DNA of 64,000 bases, taken from NCBI RefSeq assembly GCF_947494755.1, contig NZ_CANLVZ010000008.1:114739-178738 (forward strand), read 5' to 3'. Each line of letters opens with the position of its first letter. Position 1 is the first letter of the stretch. The position numbers and the translations under genes are program-made. Below are positions 44,471-52,984 of this stretch, piece by piece. The DNA comes from an uncultured Tateyamaria sp. (GTDB taxonomy: Bacteria > Pseudomonadota > Alphaproteobacteria > Rhodobacterales > Rhodobacteraceae). The notes below the pieces were generated by a model, which saw nothing but the letters and a program-made list of their open reading frames with translations, did not search any database and was not told the DNA's origin.

Positions 44471-45421
44471 CTACTGGGTCGCGTCCAATCCCGGTGGTCT
44501 GCCTTTGCAATACCCACCGGCACAGAAGACACCTGCGTTCAGGATGGAGACCGGAAAATCGACATCGAACGTATCAACCACCTCGGGCAGCCAGATATCG
44601 ATGCACGCATCTTCGACGATCCTGTAGACAGGGTGGCCGGGCTGCACGGCCTGGCCATCAATCTCCATCAACACAACCTGAATGCCGTCGCCTTCCGCAT
44701 GGAAGTTCTGCTTGTAGGGTCTGCCTTTCGGACCCGACAGGTCACCCTTGCGCGTCGTCAGGCTATCATCGTTCACGTTGAACACCCACCGCACATTGAT
44801 CGGAATGCCAGCAATATCGTTATTTGCGGTGTTCCGGCATATCGCAAACTTGGTGGTGTAGATGTCGAATTGCCCCCGACCCAGGCCAAGTTCCGTGGTC
44901 TCATCGATTGAAAACTGAACCGCGCGCAAGGAGCTTCGGCCAAGGATCGCGTCCTTGTAGAGTACGAAATTGTCATTCGAATCCGTGTTCAGCGCCTCGC
45001 ATTTTTCCGCAGCGATCGCGGCAACGCCCAGCATTACCAGCGCTGCACCTGACGATGCGCCACCCTCCAAGAGGCCAGCGCCCAAATGCTGGGTAGTGTC
45101 TCCGTTAAGTCTGTCAAACAGCGGATCTGATCGCAGCGCTTTCAACTCTTCCGGGGTTCGCGCCTCAAGTGAAAACGCGGCCTGAAACGCGGCCTGAATA
45201 GTGTAATCGGAGCGTTCGAATTCTCGCGCTAAAGCCCCAAGATCAATGAATTGACGCTCTCTGCCTGCGTCAGCCAGATAGCTGTAAAGCGCGGTCGGCG
45301 CGGTCCCTGCGTCGTTGCCTTGAGCGTTTGCCTGCGTTGATGCGAGCGCAAAAATTACTAGCCATAACAAGCGTGTGTGGCGCGCCGCATTGCGAATAGA
45401 CGAAATTGTAGTGCCGATCAT
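44471..45421 (-). CDS. Secreted hypothetical protein
   Basis: A 316-residue protein with a clear signal peptide (basic start, LLWLVIFALASTQANAQ, cleavage near residue 34). The mature part contains five cysteines (within AEKCEAL, AICRNT, DACIDI, GVFCAGGYC), suggesting disulfides, and a glycine/alanine-rich hydrophobic segment near residues 117-137. No domain was recognised. The ATG at 45421 has AAAGGAG six to eight bases upstream. The 326-bp region upstream carries two small hairpins. Its function is unknown. Confidence 0.75.
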   Translation of the reverse strand: MIGTTISSIRNAARHTRLLWLVIFALASTQANAQGNDAGTAPTALYSYLADAGRERQFIDLGALAREFERSDYTIQAAFQAAFSLEARTPEELKALRSDPLFDRLNGDTTQHLGAGLLEGGASSGAALVMLGVAAIAAEKCEALNTDSNDNFVLYKDAILGRSSLRAVQFSIDETTELGLGRGQFDIYTTKFAICRNTANNDIAGIPINVRWVFNVNDDSLTTRKGDLSGPKGRPYKQNFHAEGDGIQVVLMEIDGQAVQPGHPVYRIVEDACIDIWLPEVVDTFDVDFPVSILNAGVFCAGGYCKGRPPGLDATQ

Positions 45422-45489
45422 GTAAATCTCCTTTGACGAATAATTCTTGGAAAAAAGACAACTGATACAAAAAGCGAAATAGTCCGCAG

Positions 45490-45536
45490 GCTCGTGTAAA
45501 GACGAGCGGCCGCACTGCTCGTGAAAATTGCGAGCA
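45490..45536. repeat. Two adjacent GCTCGTG stem-loops upstream of the secreted hypothetical gene
   Basis: Hairpin 1 (45490-45507): GCTCGT-GTAAAG-ACGAGC. Hairpin 2 (45516-45536): TGCTCG-N9-CGAGCA. Both open with GCTCGTG, so they form a direct repeat of inverted repeats, 70-115 bp upstream of the start codon at 45421. They may be tandem operators or 5'-leader structures. The rest of 45422-45747 holds no supported gene. Confidence 0.45.
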
Positions 45537-45747
45537 TCAGATTTTATGGGCTTTTCTTACCACAAAAGCGTGCATCTCGCACCTACTTTGTCCACGGGTG
45601 CCACCGCGCCGTGCTTCACCAGCACATGAAAACCATCCTAAACGCCCGCTATGTACTGGCCACATGCTGTGCATCATACACGGCCGGGAGACACCAAAGT
45701 CCCAGCAACCGCTGATCCGCCAAGATCATGCGCAAACCGAAAAAAGC

Positions 45748-48700
45748 CTAGTTCAAAGCGGCCCGAATGTCCTCTTCAACGCGCGCAGTGATGGCGAGGT
45801 GATAGCAGATGGCCCCTTCCTTTTGATCGGTGTTGACCCGTTCGATGGTCGCCAGCGCGCTGTCGATATCGCCCCCGCAAAGGTAGGCATCCGCAAGAAG
45901 CGTCCGAGCAAATTGGCTGATTTGAGTGGACCCGGTGGCAAGGTAGGCATCAAGCCCGGATGTCAGCTCGGCGATACCCAAAGTGGGCTCGCCAGTCCGT
46001 GCACGGGCCCAGCCACGGATGATAGCGCTCCACGCTCCCCAGTATTGAAAACTGTGCGCATCGCTCACCTTTTTTGCTTCGTTCACCAACGCGATCAGCG
46101 CGTGCGGGTCGTCAAGCGCCTGATAGGACGTCGCGAGAATATTGAGCGCAAAACAGCGCGAAAACTCATGCTCTTCGGACCCCAGTTGCGCAACGGCGGC
46201 CTCGATTTCGGCGCGCACATCATCCGGCTTGTCACTACATAAGGATCGGGCCCAACAACGCATCGCCATATCCACCAATGCGATATCCGCAGCGTGGTAA
46301 CGCAGGACATCATCGATGGTGCAATGCCCGCGCAACGTCAAGGCAAGCTGGAATTGCGCAATGGCCTCGTGAAATTGACCCAGCATGAAAGTGGCCATGC
46401 CCCGATTGTGCGCGGAAAGTGCCTTCATTGTTGCATCGGCGCAGTCTTCGGCGAGGTGATCGAAATCATCGCACATCGCCAAAGCGGTCTGTGCATCACC
46501 CAGCATCAACTGCGCACCGAATTGGACGTGAAGCGCAAGAAACGCGTCTTCGGGCGTGGATGCCGCCCCCAACAGCAACTCGTGCAGCCGGGTCATGTTG
46601 TCCAGAACAGGACGCGAGCCGAAGGCGCGTGTGTTCAGGGCAACATTGAACATCTTGCGCAGGGTGATTTCCTCGGCTTCGCGCACGGAGCGATCCTTGA
46701 TCCTGTCATTCTGTTCCAGGGCGTTTTCAATATGTCGGATGGTTTCTTCGGTGGCGGATCGGCTTGCCGCATGCGTGGCTGCGTCGCGCCAGGCATCGCG
46801 GGCCTCGACCGGCATGTCGGCGCGCGTGTAGTGCTGTGCCAACACGTCAGGCTGTTGCCGCGCAAGGTCGGGATATCCCTCGGCGATGACCTCTGCGATT
46901 TTCCGGTGCAACGCCCGTGCGCGGCTTTTCAGCATCAGGTCATAGGCCGCTTCCTGAAACAACGCATGTCGAAAGAAATAGCTTCGGTCCGGCTGATTAC
47001 CGCGCGGCACCAGAATGTCGACATCCGCGAGGTAGTCCAACTGTGCGCGAGCCGTTTCAAAAGATGTCCCGGTGACTGCCTGCACCATTGACGGATAGAT
47101 ATTGCGCCCGATCGCAGCACATACAGCGACGATTTCACGTGCGGCGGCCAGGTTGTCGAATTTGGCCCGCAACAGATCTTTCAGAGTTGAAGGCAGCGCA
47201 ATCGTGTCGCCGTCTTCTTGGGACGCCACCGGGTCATCAAGGCGCCACCGAACCATGCGCGCCATCTCTTCCAGAAACAGCGGCACGCCATCGGATTTTC
47301 TGATGATTTGCGCCTCGATGTCCGGGGTCGCGGCTTTGCCCGAAAGGGCGTTGCGCATCACCTCCTGCGCGTAGTGGTTTTCCAAAGGCGCAATAGAAAG
47401 TGACGTCACCCCGGCCAAGCCCGTCCAACGGAACCTGTATTCCGGGCGCGAGGTGCTCAGGATCATGATCGGATAGTCACTCAGACGTTCGATCAGCAGG
47501 TCGATGAGTTCTTCGGTGGACGGATCAACCCAGTGCAGATCTTCAAAAAGCAGCAGGACAGGGCCGCGATCCGACAGATGGATGGCAAGGTTGATCAAAA
47601 CCTGTTGCAGGCGCGGCTTCAATTGTTCAGGTAACAATTCGGCGTCAAGACCTAATGCCTCAGCCGGAATGGACAGTAGGCTTGCGAACGGGGCCAAGGC
47701 GATTTCGACATCTTCATCAGAATACCAGTCCTGCAAAAGACGCCTGAGCTTGTTTGCCTGTTGCGCTGGCACATCGGACCGCCGGATGCTGGCGGCAAGG
47801 TTTATCAACGACACGAGAGGAAAGAACGCGTTGCTTTGATCGTGGACCGAGCACTGAAAGTTCAACCGAAGCCCGCCGTCATTCTCTATCTTTTCGGCGA
47901 GCGCCTCAACGAGACGGGACTTTCCAATGCCCGCTTCGCCTGACAGCAGAACGGTCTGCCTTTGGCCGCAAACCACGGCCTGCCAGCGGCTCTCAAGCAG
48001 CCGCATCTCGTCCTTTCGGTCAACCATGGGCAGGATTTTACCCTTCTGGCGTGCCCGAAAACGCAAACCGGGGTTGGTAGTCCCCAGGACACACCAGATG
48101 CCTTCGGGTTCCGCAAACCCCTTCAGCACATGTTTGCCCCGCCACTCGCATTCGACCCCAGCACCCAACAGCCGTTGCGTGCGCTCGCTGATGGCAACCG
48201 TTCCCGGCTTGGTCGTGGCCATGATCCGTGCAGCAAGGCTGGGCGTGTCACCAAAGGCGAGCCCTTCGCGCATCGAATGATCCTCAACCACGAGGTCACC
48301 CGTCGCGATGCCAACCCGCGCCTGTACCTTGCGGTTGGCAAGCGACACTTGCTCATTCAGGCTATTGCAGATTTCCAAACCGGCAAGAACGGCGCGTTCG
48401 GCGTCATCCTCCGCAGCGACAGGATAGCCAAAATAGGCCGTAACCGCATCGCCAATGAACTGAGCAAGATGTCCGTGATGCCGCCGGATAACCTCCGCCG
48501 CGAAATTCTGATAGCGATGCATAACGTCGCGAAACTCTTCAAGATCAAGCTCGTTCGAAAGGGCAGTAGAGCCGACGAGATCAGCGATGAGCATTGTTAT
48601 GTGCAGTTTTTCGGTGGGAACACCCAGCCCGATATCAGACGCAGGAGCGGTCAGAAACGGTTTGCTGTTTTCGGAAAGACCGGTGGGCTTCCCCGTCGTT

Positions 48701-48879
48701 TCATTGAGTGATCTCAGGGCACGCAGGACACGTTTGCGGTCACCAAGATTAAGGCCAAGCTCGGCAAAGTCAGCTTCTACGAGTTCTGGTATGATCTCTA
48801 GGTCAATCGAGTGTTCGACAAACAGGCCGTAGTGCTTGCCCAGTGAATGGCTTTCAAGCCAAGCTTTGAGGCGGTCCAT
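45748..48879 (-). CDS. SAM domain/adenylate cyclase/AAA/TPR multidomain protein
   Basis: A 1043-residue signalling protein. Order: an N-terminal SAM domain (MDRLKAWLESHSLGKHYGLF, to about residue 60); a class III nucleotide cyclase domain (about 95-265) retaining both metal aspartates (LIADLVGSTAL and FIGDAVTAYFGYP); a STAND-type ATPase with Walker A SGEAGIGKSR (about 310) and Walker B VLLLFEDLHWVDPS; and a long helical TPR-like C terminus from about 690. Such proteins are thought to couple ATP-driven sensing to cAMP synthesis. Start ATG at 48879. No linked cAMP-binding regulator is present. The architecture is clear; partners and trigger are unknown. Confidence 0.88.
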   Translation of the reverse strand: MDRLKAWLESHSLGKHYGLFVEHSIDLEIIPELVEADFAELGLNLGDRKRVLRALRSLNETTGKPTGLSENSKPFLTAPASDIGLGVPTEKLHITMLIADLVGSTALSNELDLEEFRDVMHRYQNFAAEVIRRHHGHLAQFIGDAVTAYFGYPVAAEDDAERAVLAGLEICNSLNEQVSLANRKVQARVGIATGDLVVEDHSMREGLAFGDTPSLAARIMATTKPGTVAISERTQRLLGAGVECEWRGKHVLKGFAEPEGIWCVLGTTNPGLRFRARQKGKILPMVDRKDEMRLLESRWQAVVCGQRQTVLLSGEAGIGKSRLVEALAEKIENDGGLRLNFQCSVHDQSNAFFPLVSLINLAASIRRSDVPAQQANKLRRLLQDWYSDEDVEIALAPFASLLSIPAEALGLDAELLPEQLKPRLQQVLINLAIHLSDRGPVLLLFEDLHWVDPSTEELIDLLIERLSDYPIMILSTSRPEYRFRWTGLAGVTSLSIAPLENHYAQEVMRNALSGKAATPDIEAQIIRKSDGVPLFLEEMARMVRWRLDDPVASQEDGDTIALPSTLKDLLRAKFDNLAAAREIVAVCAAIGRNIYPSMVQAVTGTSFETARAQLDYLADVDILVPRGNQPDRSYFFRHALFQEAAYDLMLKSRARALHRKIAEVIAEGYPDLARQQPDVLAQHYTRADMPVEARDAWRDAATHAASRSATEETIRHIENALEQNDRIKDRSVREAEEITLRKMFNVALNTRAFGSRPVLDNMTRLHELLLGAASTPEDAFLALHVQFGAQLMLGDAQTALAMCDDFDHLAEDCADATMKALSAHNRGMATFMLGQFHEAIAQFQLALTLRGHCTIDDVLRYHAADIALVDMAMRCWARSLCSDKPDDVRAEIEAAVAQLGSEEHEFSRCFALNILATSYQALDDPHALIALVNEAKKVSDAHSFQYWGAWSAIIRGWARARTGEPTLGIAELTSGLDAYLATGSTQISQFARTLLADAYLCGGDIDSALATIERVNTDQKEGAICYHLAITARVEEDIRAALN

Positions 48880-48965
48880 GTCTTCCCCTACGATCCAGTT
48901 CCTACAAAAGGTGGTGTTCTAACCTTTCTTGACGTCGCTTTTGTCGGCGTGACTGCCTGACAATC

Positions 48966-49217
48966 TCAAAGCACTCGCGAAGCCATGTGACTTCGCGTCT
49001 GGCCAGCATAGCAGCTATTTAACGGTTCTGCAGCATTGGCCAATACGGGCGCATTCGTTGAAATCAGTATCACAGCACCCGCCAGCGTCCCGTCGTGATC
49101 CAGAATCGGCATCGCCATGGCGTGCAGGTCGGGAATGTACTGCCCGTTGGCAAAGGCGCCTCCGGTTTCGCGGATACGGGCAAACTTTGGTCTTGGCCTG
49201 TGAAGCGGATGATTGCT
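48966..49217 (-). pseudogene. C-terminal remnant of an IclR-family regulator
   Basis: Reading the minus strand from directly after the upstream lyase stop, in the same frame, gives SNHPLHRPRPKFARIRETGG and on to YIPDLHAMAMPILDHDGTL and AGAVILISTN, ending at a TGA at 48966. This pattern (RETG...G.YI/V.....AMAMPI.D..G...GAV) is the IclR effector domain. The helix-turn-helix and most of the effector domain are gone, and there is no start codon, so it is a relic. It may once have regulated the TRAP operon. It fills most of the 338-bp space between neighbouring genes. Confidence 0.7.
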
Positions 49218-50093
49218 TCAGTCGCGCCGAGATGACCCATACTGCTCCGACGTCTGGTAATAGTCCTCGAACCCGATGCGTTGGCGCAGTTCGGTGAAAT
49301 CCATCTGGTTCGGGCGTGCATCATCTCTCATGGCGCGCAGCGTTGTGACCATGGCCTGCATGGCCGATGCCATGAGGGACAGCGGATAGGCCGCAATGGA
49401 ATAGCCGATCTCGTGCAGCGCGGCGTTTGGCAGGTTCGGTGTCGCGCCGCCTTCGACGATATTGGCCATTTTCGCGCCCGGCAGGTTGGCGCAAACCTCG
49501 CGCATCTCGGCTTCGGTTTGTGGGGCTTCGACGAACAGGATGTCGGCCCCAAGTTCGGCAAACTTCGCCGCGCGTTCAATCGCTTCGGACAGCCCATGTT
49601 CATGACGCGCGTCGGTCCGGGAGAGGATCACGATGTCACTGCCCTGCGCGCGCAAGGCCGCACGTTCGTCCACGGCGGCCCGGATGCGGTCAAACGCTTC
49701 GTCTCGCGACACCACGGCCTTGCCCGGAGTGTGACCGCAGCGTTTGGGGGCGACCTGATCTTCGATCATCACGGATGCGCAGCCCGCCCTGGCCATTCCG
49801 GAAACTGTTCGACGCACGTTCATCGCATTTCCGTAACCCGTATCCCCATCAGCAATCAGCGGGATCGTGACCGCATCGGCAATGCTGCGGGCCTGATCCA
49901 CCACTTCGCCGTAGCTCATCAAGCCGAGGTCCGGCGCGCCAATGCGGCTGGCCGACGCGGCAAAGCCCGACATGAAGGTCAGCGCATAGCCCTCTTGCTG
50001 GATCAGCTTGGCGGACAGCGCGTCAAAGCAACAGGGCATGATGTGGCAGGTGTCTTGCGCCAGCAGGTCGCGCAATGTTTCAGCGTGGTTCAT
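49218..50093 (-). CDS. Isocitrate lyase/PEP mutase-superfamily protein
   Basis: A 291-residue TIM-barrel enzyme. Motifs: IADGDTGYGNAMNV (metal-binding aspartates of the family), MIEDQVAPKRCGHTPGKAVV (the catalytic cysteine loop K-R-C-G-H) and a central RTDARHEHGL. Relatives include carboxyphosphonoenolpyruvate mutase, 2,3-dimethylmalate lyase, methylisocitrate lyase and oxaloacetate decarboxylases. A KRCGH loop argues for a C-C lyase. The ATG at 50093 (MNHAETLRDLL) follows the TRAP large permease stop by 4 bp; the frame extends to 50141 without family similarity. It ends the TRAP operon and probably cleaves the imported dicarboxylate-type substrate. Confidence 0.9.
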   Translation of the reverse strand: MNHAETLRDLLAQDTCHIMPCCFDALSAKLIQQEGYALTFMSGFAASASRIGAPDLGLMSYGEVVDQARSIADAVTIPLIADGDTGYGNAMNVRRTVSGMARAGCASVMIEDQVAPKRCGHTPGKAVVSRDEAFDRIRAAVDERAALRAQGSDIVILSRTDARHEHGLSEAIERAAKFAELGADILFVEAPQTEAEMREVCANLPGAKMANIVEGGATPNLPNAALHEIGYSIAAYPLSLMASAMQAMVTTLRAMRDDARPNQMDFTELRQRIGFEDYYQTSEQYGSSRRD

Positions 50094-50097
50094 GCTT

Positions 50098-51372
50098 TCA
50101 CCATTTGAACGGGATATAAAGAGCCAGGTCCGGGAAGGCATAGAGAAGCCCCACCGTCACGATCATGAGCGCAAGGAACGGCCAGACACCACGCGCCACG
50201 TTGGCCAACGACGTGCGCGCAACGGATTGGATCACGTAAAGGTTCAGCCCCACGGGCGGCGTGATCAACGCACATTCCACCATGATCACCATGTAGATGC
50301 CGAACCAGATCGGATCAAACCCAAGGCCAAGTGCGGCGGGCAAGAGGACCGGCGTCATGATCAGAATCATCGACAACGCCTCAAACACCAGCCCCATGAG
50401 CAGAAGGACGACGGAGACCACGATGATGAACATAATCGGCCCATCGATCGTCTGGGCCAAAAAGGCCGAGATGTCCTGCGGGATACGATACAGCGCAATG
50501 GCCTTGCCGAATACCTTGGCCCCGGCCACGATCAACAGGATTGCGGCGGTGGTGATGGCGGATTCACGGATCGCCTCCCAAAATGTGGCCCATGTGAGGG
50601 TACGCAGCCAGAAGGCGACGATGATCAGTGCGGCGGCAGAGCCGATGGCGGCCGCTTCGGTCGGGGTGAAGGCACCCGAGTAAAGGCCGACGATCACAAG
50701 GGCCGCCAGCGCCACCGAGGGAAGCGCGCGCTTTGACGCGGTCATGCGTTCCTGCCACGTGGCCTTGGGCGCGTCTTCGAAGTTGCCAGAGAGTTTGGCG
50801 TGAACCATGGCAAATAGGATGAACAACGTCACCAGCACCAGCCCCGGCCCGATCCCGGCAAGGAACAGCGCGATGACGGACTGTTCGGTGACAAAGCCGT
50901 AGACGATCATCGGGATCGATGGCGGGATCAGGATGCCAAGCGTCCCACCCGCGGCGAGCAGACCGTAGACAAAGCGTTTCTCGTAGCCGCGGTTGATCAT
51001 CTCGGGGATGGCGACGGTGCCGATAGTGGCCGCAGTCGCAACGGACGATCCCGAAATGGCGGCAAACAGGGCACAGCTGATGATCGTCGCCACTGCGAGC
51101 CCACCCGGCCAGTGCCCGACCCAGGCCTGAACGGCCGCAAAAAGATCGCGTCCGACACCACCTTTCAGCAACAGGTTGGACATCAACAAGAACAGCGGCA
51201 CAGCCAGCAGGATAAAACCGTTCAGCGTGGACAAGATCGATTGCGGTGCCATGAGCGGAGAAAACCCGCCCAGCACGAGCATTCCCAGCCCCATGCCGCC
51301 AAGTGCAAAGGCGACCGGAACGCCCAACAGCAGCAGCACAAACAGCGTCACAAGGATCAGGATGATGGTCAT
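50098..51372 (-). CDS. dctM: TRAP transporter large permease, DctM-type
   Basis: The 12-helix ion-coupled permease of a tripartite ATP-independent periplasmic transporter, 424 residues. Family motifs: FVLLLLGVPVAFALG at the start, AISGSSVATAATIGTVAIPEM and GILIPPSIPMIVYG. It overlaps the small permease stop by four bases. Na+-driven uptake of an organic acid is the usual role. The actual substrate depends on the binding protein. Confidence 0.95.
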   Translation of the reverse strand: MTIILILVTLFVLLLLGVPVAFALGGMGLGMLVLGGFSPLMAPQSILSTLNGFILLAVPLFLLMSNLLLKGGVGRDLFAAVQAWVGHWPGGLAVATIISCALFAAISGSSVATAATIGTVAIPEMINRGYEKRFVYGLLAAGGTLGILIPPSIPMIVYGFVTEQSVIALFLAGIGPGLVLVTLFILFAMVHAKLSGNFEDAPKATWQERMTASKRALPSVALAALVIVGLYSGAFTPTEAAAIGSAAALIIVAFWLRTLTWATFWEAIRESAITTAAILLIVAGAKVFGKAIALYRIPQDISAFLAQTIDGPIMFIIVVSVVLLLMGLVFEALSMILIMTPVLLPAALGLGFDPIWFGIYMVIMVECALITPPVGLNLYVIQSVARTSLANVARGVWPFLALMIVTVGLLYAFPDLALYIPFKW

Positions 51373-51866
51373 TCGTGTGTCGCCCCGAGGCTGGCGCTTT
51401 CAGCGTCTTTCAGGCGGATCATTTCGACCGCGCCCTGAAGTGCGAGAAGCCCAAAGCCCACGGGCACCGATGCTTCGGATATCCAGATCGGCAGGTTCAA
51501 GATCGAGCCGGTCGTGCGACCGCGTTCGAAACTGGTATGGAAAATGTCAAAGCCCCAGATGGCCACGATGGCCGAGAACACGATGACCACCATGAGCGCG
51601 ATATAGGCACAGAACCTCTGGCCGGCCTCGGGTAGCAATGCGGTCACCGCATTCACCGTGATGTGCCGTCGCAAAGTCAAAAGATGCGCCATCGCCAGAA
51701 GACAGCCCCAAACCAGACAAAGCTGGCTAAGCTCAGCCGCCCAGATGGTCGGTTTGGTAAAGAAATAGCGCGCAATGACCTCGAAGGTCAGCATGGCACC
51801 CGTCAGCGCCATCAGCACTGCACCAACACTGCACGCAAGTTGCGAAATTCGGCTTATCAGGGACAT
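51369..51866 (-). CDS. dctQ: TRAP transporter small permease, DctQ-type
   Basis: The four-helix small membrane subunit, 165 residues, with FEVIARYFFTKPTIWAAELS (the DctQ signature region around the R-Y-F) and AHLLTLRRHITVNAV. The ATG at 51866 is preferred; the frame extends to a TTG at 51908, which adds only 14 non-family residues. It pairs with DctM and lies between the receptor and large permease genes. Confidence 0.92.
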   Translation of the reverse strand: MSLISRISQLACSVGAVLMALTGAMLTFEVIARYFFTKPTIWAAELSQLCLVWGCLLAMAHLLTLRRHITVNAVTALLPEAGQRFCAYIALMVVIVFSAIVAIWGFDIFHTSFERGRTTGSILNLPIWISEASVPVGFGLLALQGAVEMIRLKDAESASLGATHE

Positions 51867-51925
51867 GTCCGCCTCGAACGGACGGCCCTGGGACCGCCCG
51901 CTTTCCAAAGTATTTACAGCGAAAT

Positions 51926-52918
51926 TTACGAGCCGGAGTTCACACCCAGTGCGTCAAAGATCTTCTGACCGGCCTCGCCTGTCGCTTCGAGATAGCTGTC
52001 AAAAACGGGTTGAGAGACTGCCTGCCACGCGGCAAGTTCTTCGTCGCTCAACTCGATAATGGTCATGCCGTTCTCTTCGGCTGCCGCGTAGGCATCGGCT
52101 TCGATCTGGCTCATCCGGTCGCGCACATCATCCTGCGCAACCTTGGCCGCGTCTTGAATGTGACCCTGAAGTTCGGGATCAAGCCCCGCCCACCAGTCCG
52201 TGTTGACCACAACGACGAACTCGATATCGGCATGATTTGTGACCGTGATGGTGTCCATGACTTCCCAAAGCTTGCGGGACTTGACGCCCGACACACCGGT
52301 CATGCCGACATCAACGGTGCCGCGTTGATAGGCCAGATATTGCTCGGATCCCGAAATCAATGTCGGCGCACCACCCGCAGCGCTCACGAAATCGCCAAGC
52401 GTTTTGCCAAAGACGCGGACTTTCTTGCCCTCAAGGTCGGCAGGTTGACGGATCGGCTCTTCTTGCGACAGAAGGATGGCCCCACCGTAGGCCTGCCAGT
52501 AAAGCACCTGACCACCAGTCTTGGCGATCTCCTCCTCGAGCACCTCGCGCACTGGCGAACCTTCGGCAACAGCTGCGCGCACCTTGTCCTCGGTATTGAA
52601 CAGGAATGGCATGTAGAAGATGTCCACCACCGGCGCATCACCGACATAACGCGTCAACGATGCAACGCCCGCTTCGATCGATCCAGAGCCAACGGCAGCA
52701 GGCACTTCGCTGTCCTTGTAAAGCGTTGCACTGTCGTAAATCTCGACATCAATCGCGCCCCCTGTGCGCTCCTCGACTTCCTTCTCGAACAGCACCAGGT
52801 TCTCGCCCAAATGGCTTGTCAGTGGCAGCTGCAGCGAAATGCGCATCTTCTCCTGCGCGAATGCAGCGCTACCCAAAACGGACAGACACGCCGCAGCAAC
52901 AAGGCTCTCCCTAAACAT
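51926..52918 (-). CDS. dctP: TRAP transporter substrate-binding protein, DctP-type
   Basis: The periplasmic receptor, 330 residues, with a signal peptide (MFRESLVAAACLSVLGSAAF, cleavage after AQE region) and the DctP fold (LPLTSHLGENLVLFEKEVEE, then GKKVRVFGKTLGDF and MTGVSGVKSRKLWEV). It should carry the conserved arginine that binds a carboxylate (R in VRVFG region). It is the first operon gene, with a good promoter at 52948-52975. The ligand is probably a carboxylic acid. Confidence 0.94.
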   Translation of the reverse strand: MFRESLVAAACLSVLGSAAFAQEKMRISLQLPLTSHLGENLVLFEKEVEERTGGAIDVEIYDSATLYKDSEVPAAVGSGSIEAGVASLTRYVGDAPVVDIFYMPFLFNTEDKVRAAVAEGSPVREVLEEEIAKTGGQVLYWQAYGGAILLSQEEPIRQPADLEGKKVRVFGKTLGDFVSAAGGAPTLISGSEQYLAYQRGTVDVGMTGVSGVKSRKLWEVMDTITVTNHADIEFVVVVNTDWWAGLDPELQGHIQDAAKVAQDDVRDRMSQIEADAYAAAEENGMTIIELSDEELAAWQAVSQPVFDSYLEATGEAGQKIFDALGVNSGS

Positions 52919-52947
52919 ATCATTCCTCCCTTTTTCGTGTCAGATGA

Positions 52948-52975
52948 TCATACCCGGAGTCCTTGACTTGACAAC
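52948..52975 (-). promoter_or_regulatory. Sigma70-type promoter of the TRAP operon
   Basis: On the minus strand TTGTCA (-35, 52970-52975), a 16-bp spacer and TATGAT (-10, 52948-52953) lie 30 bp before the dctP start codon. Both boxes are near consensus. Functional assignment is inferred. Confidence 0.6.
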
Positions 52976-52984
52976 TGTTGCATA

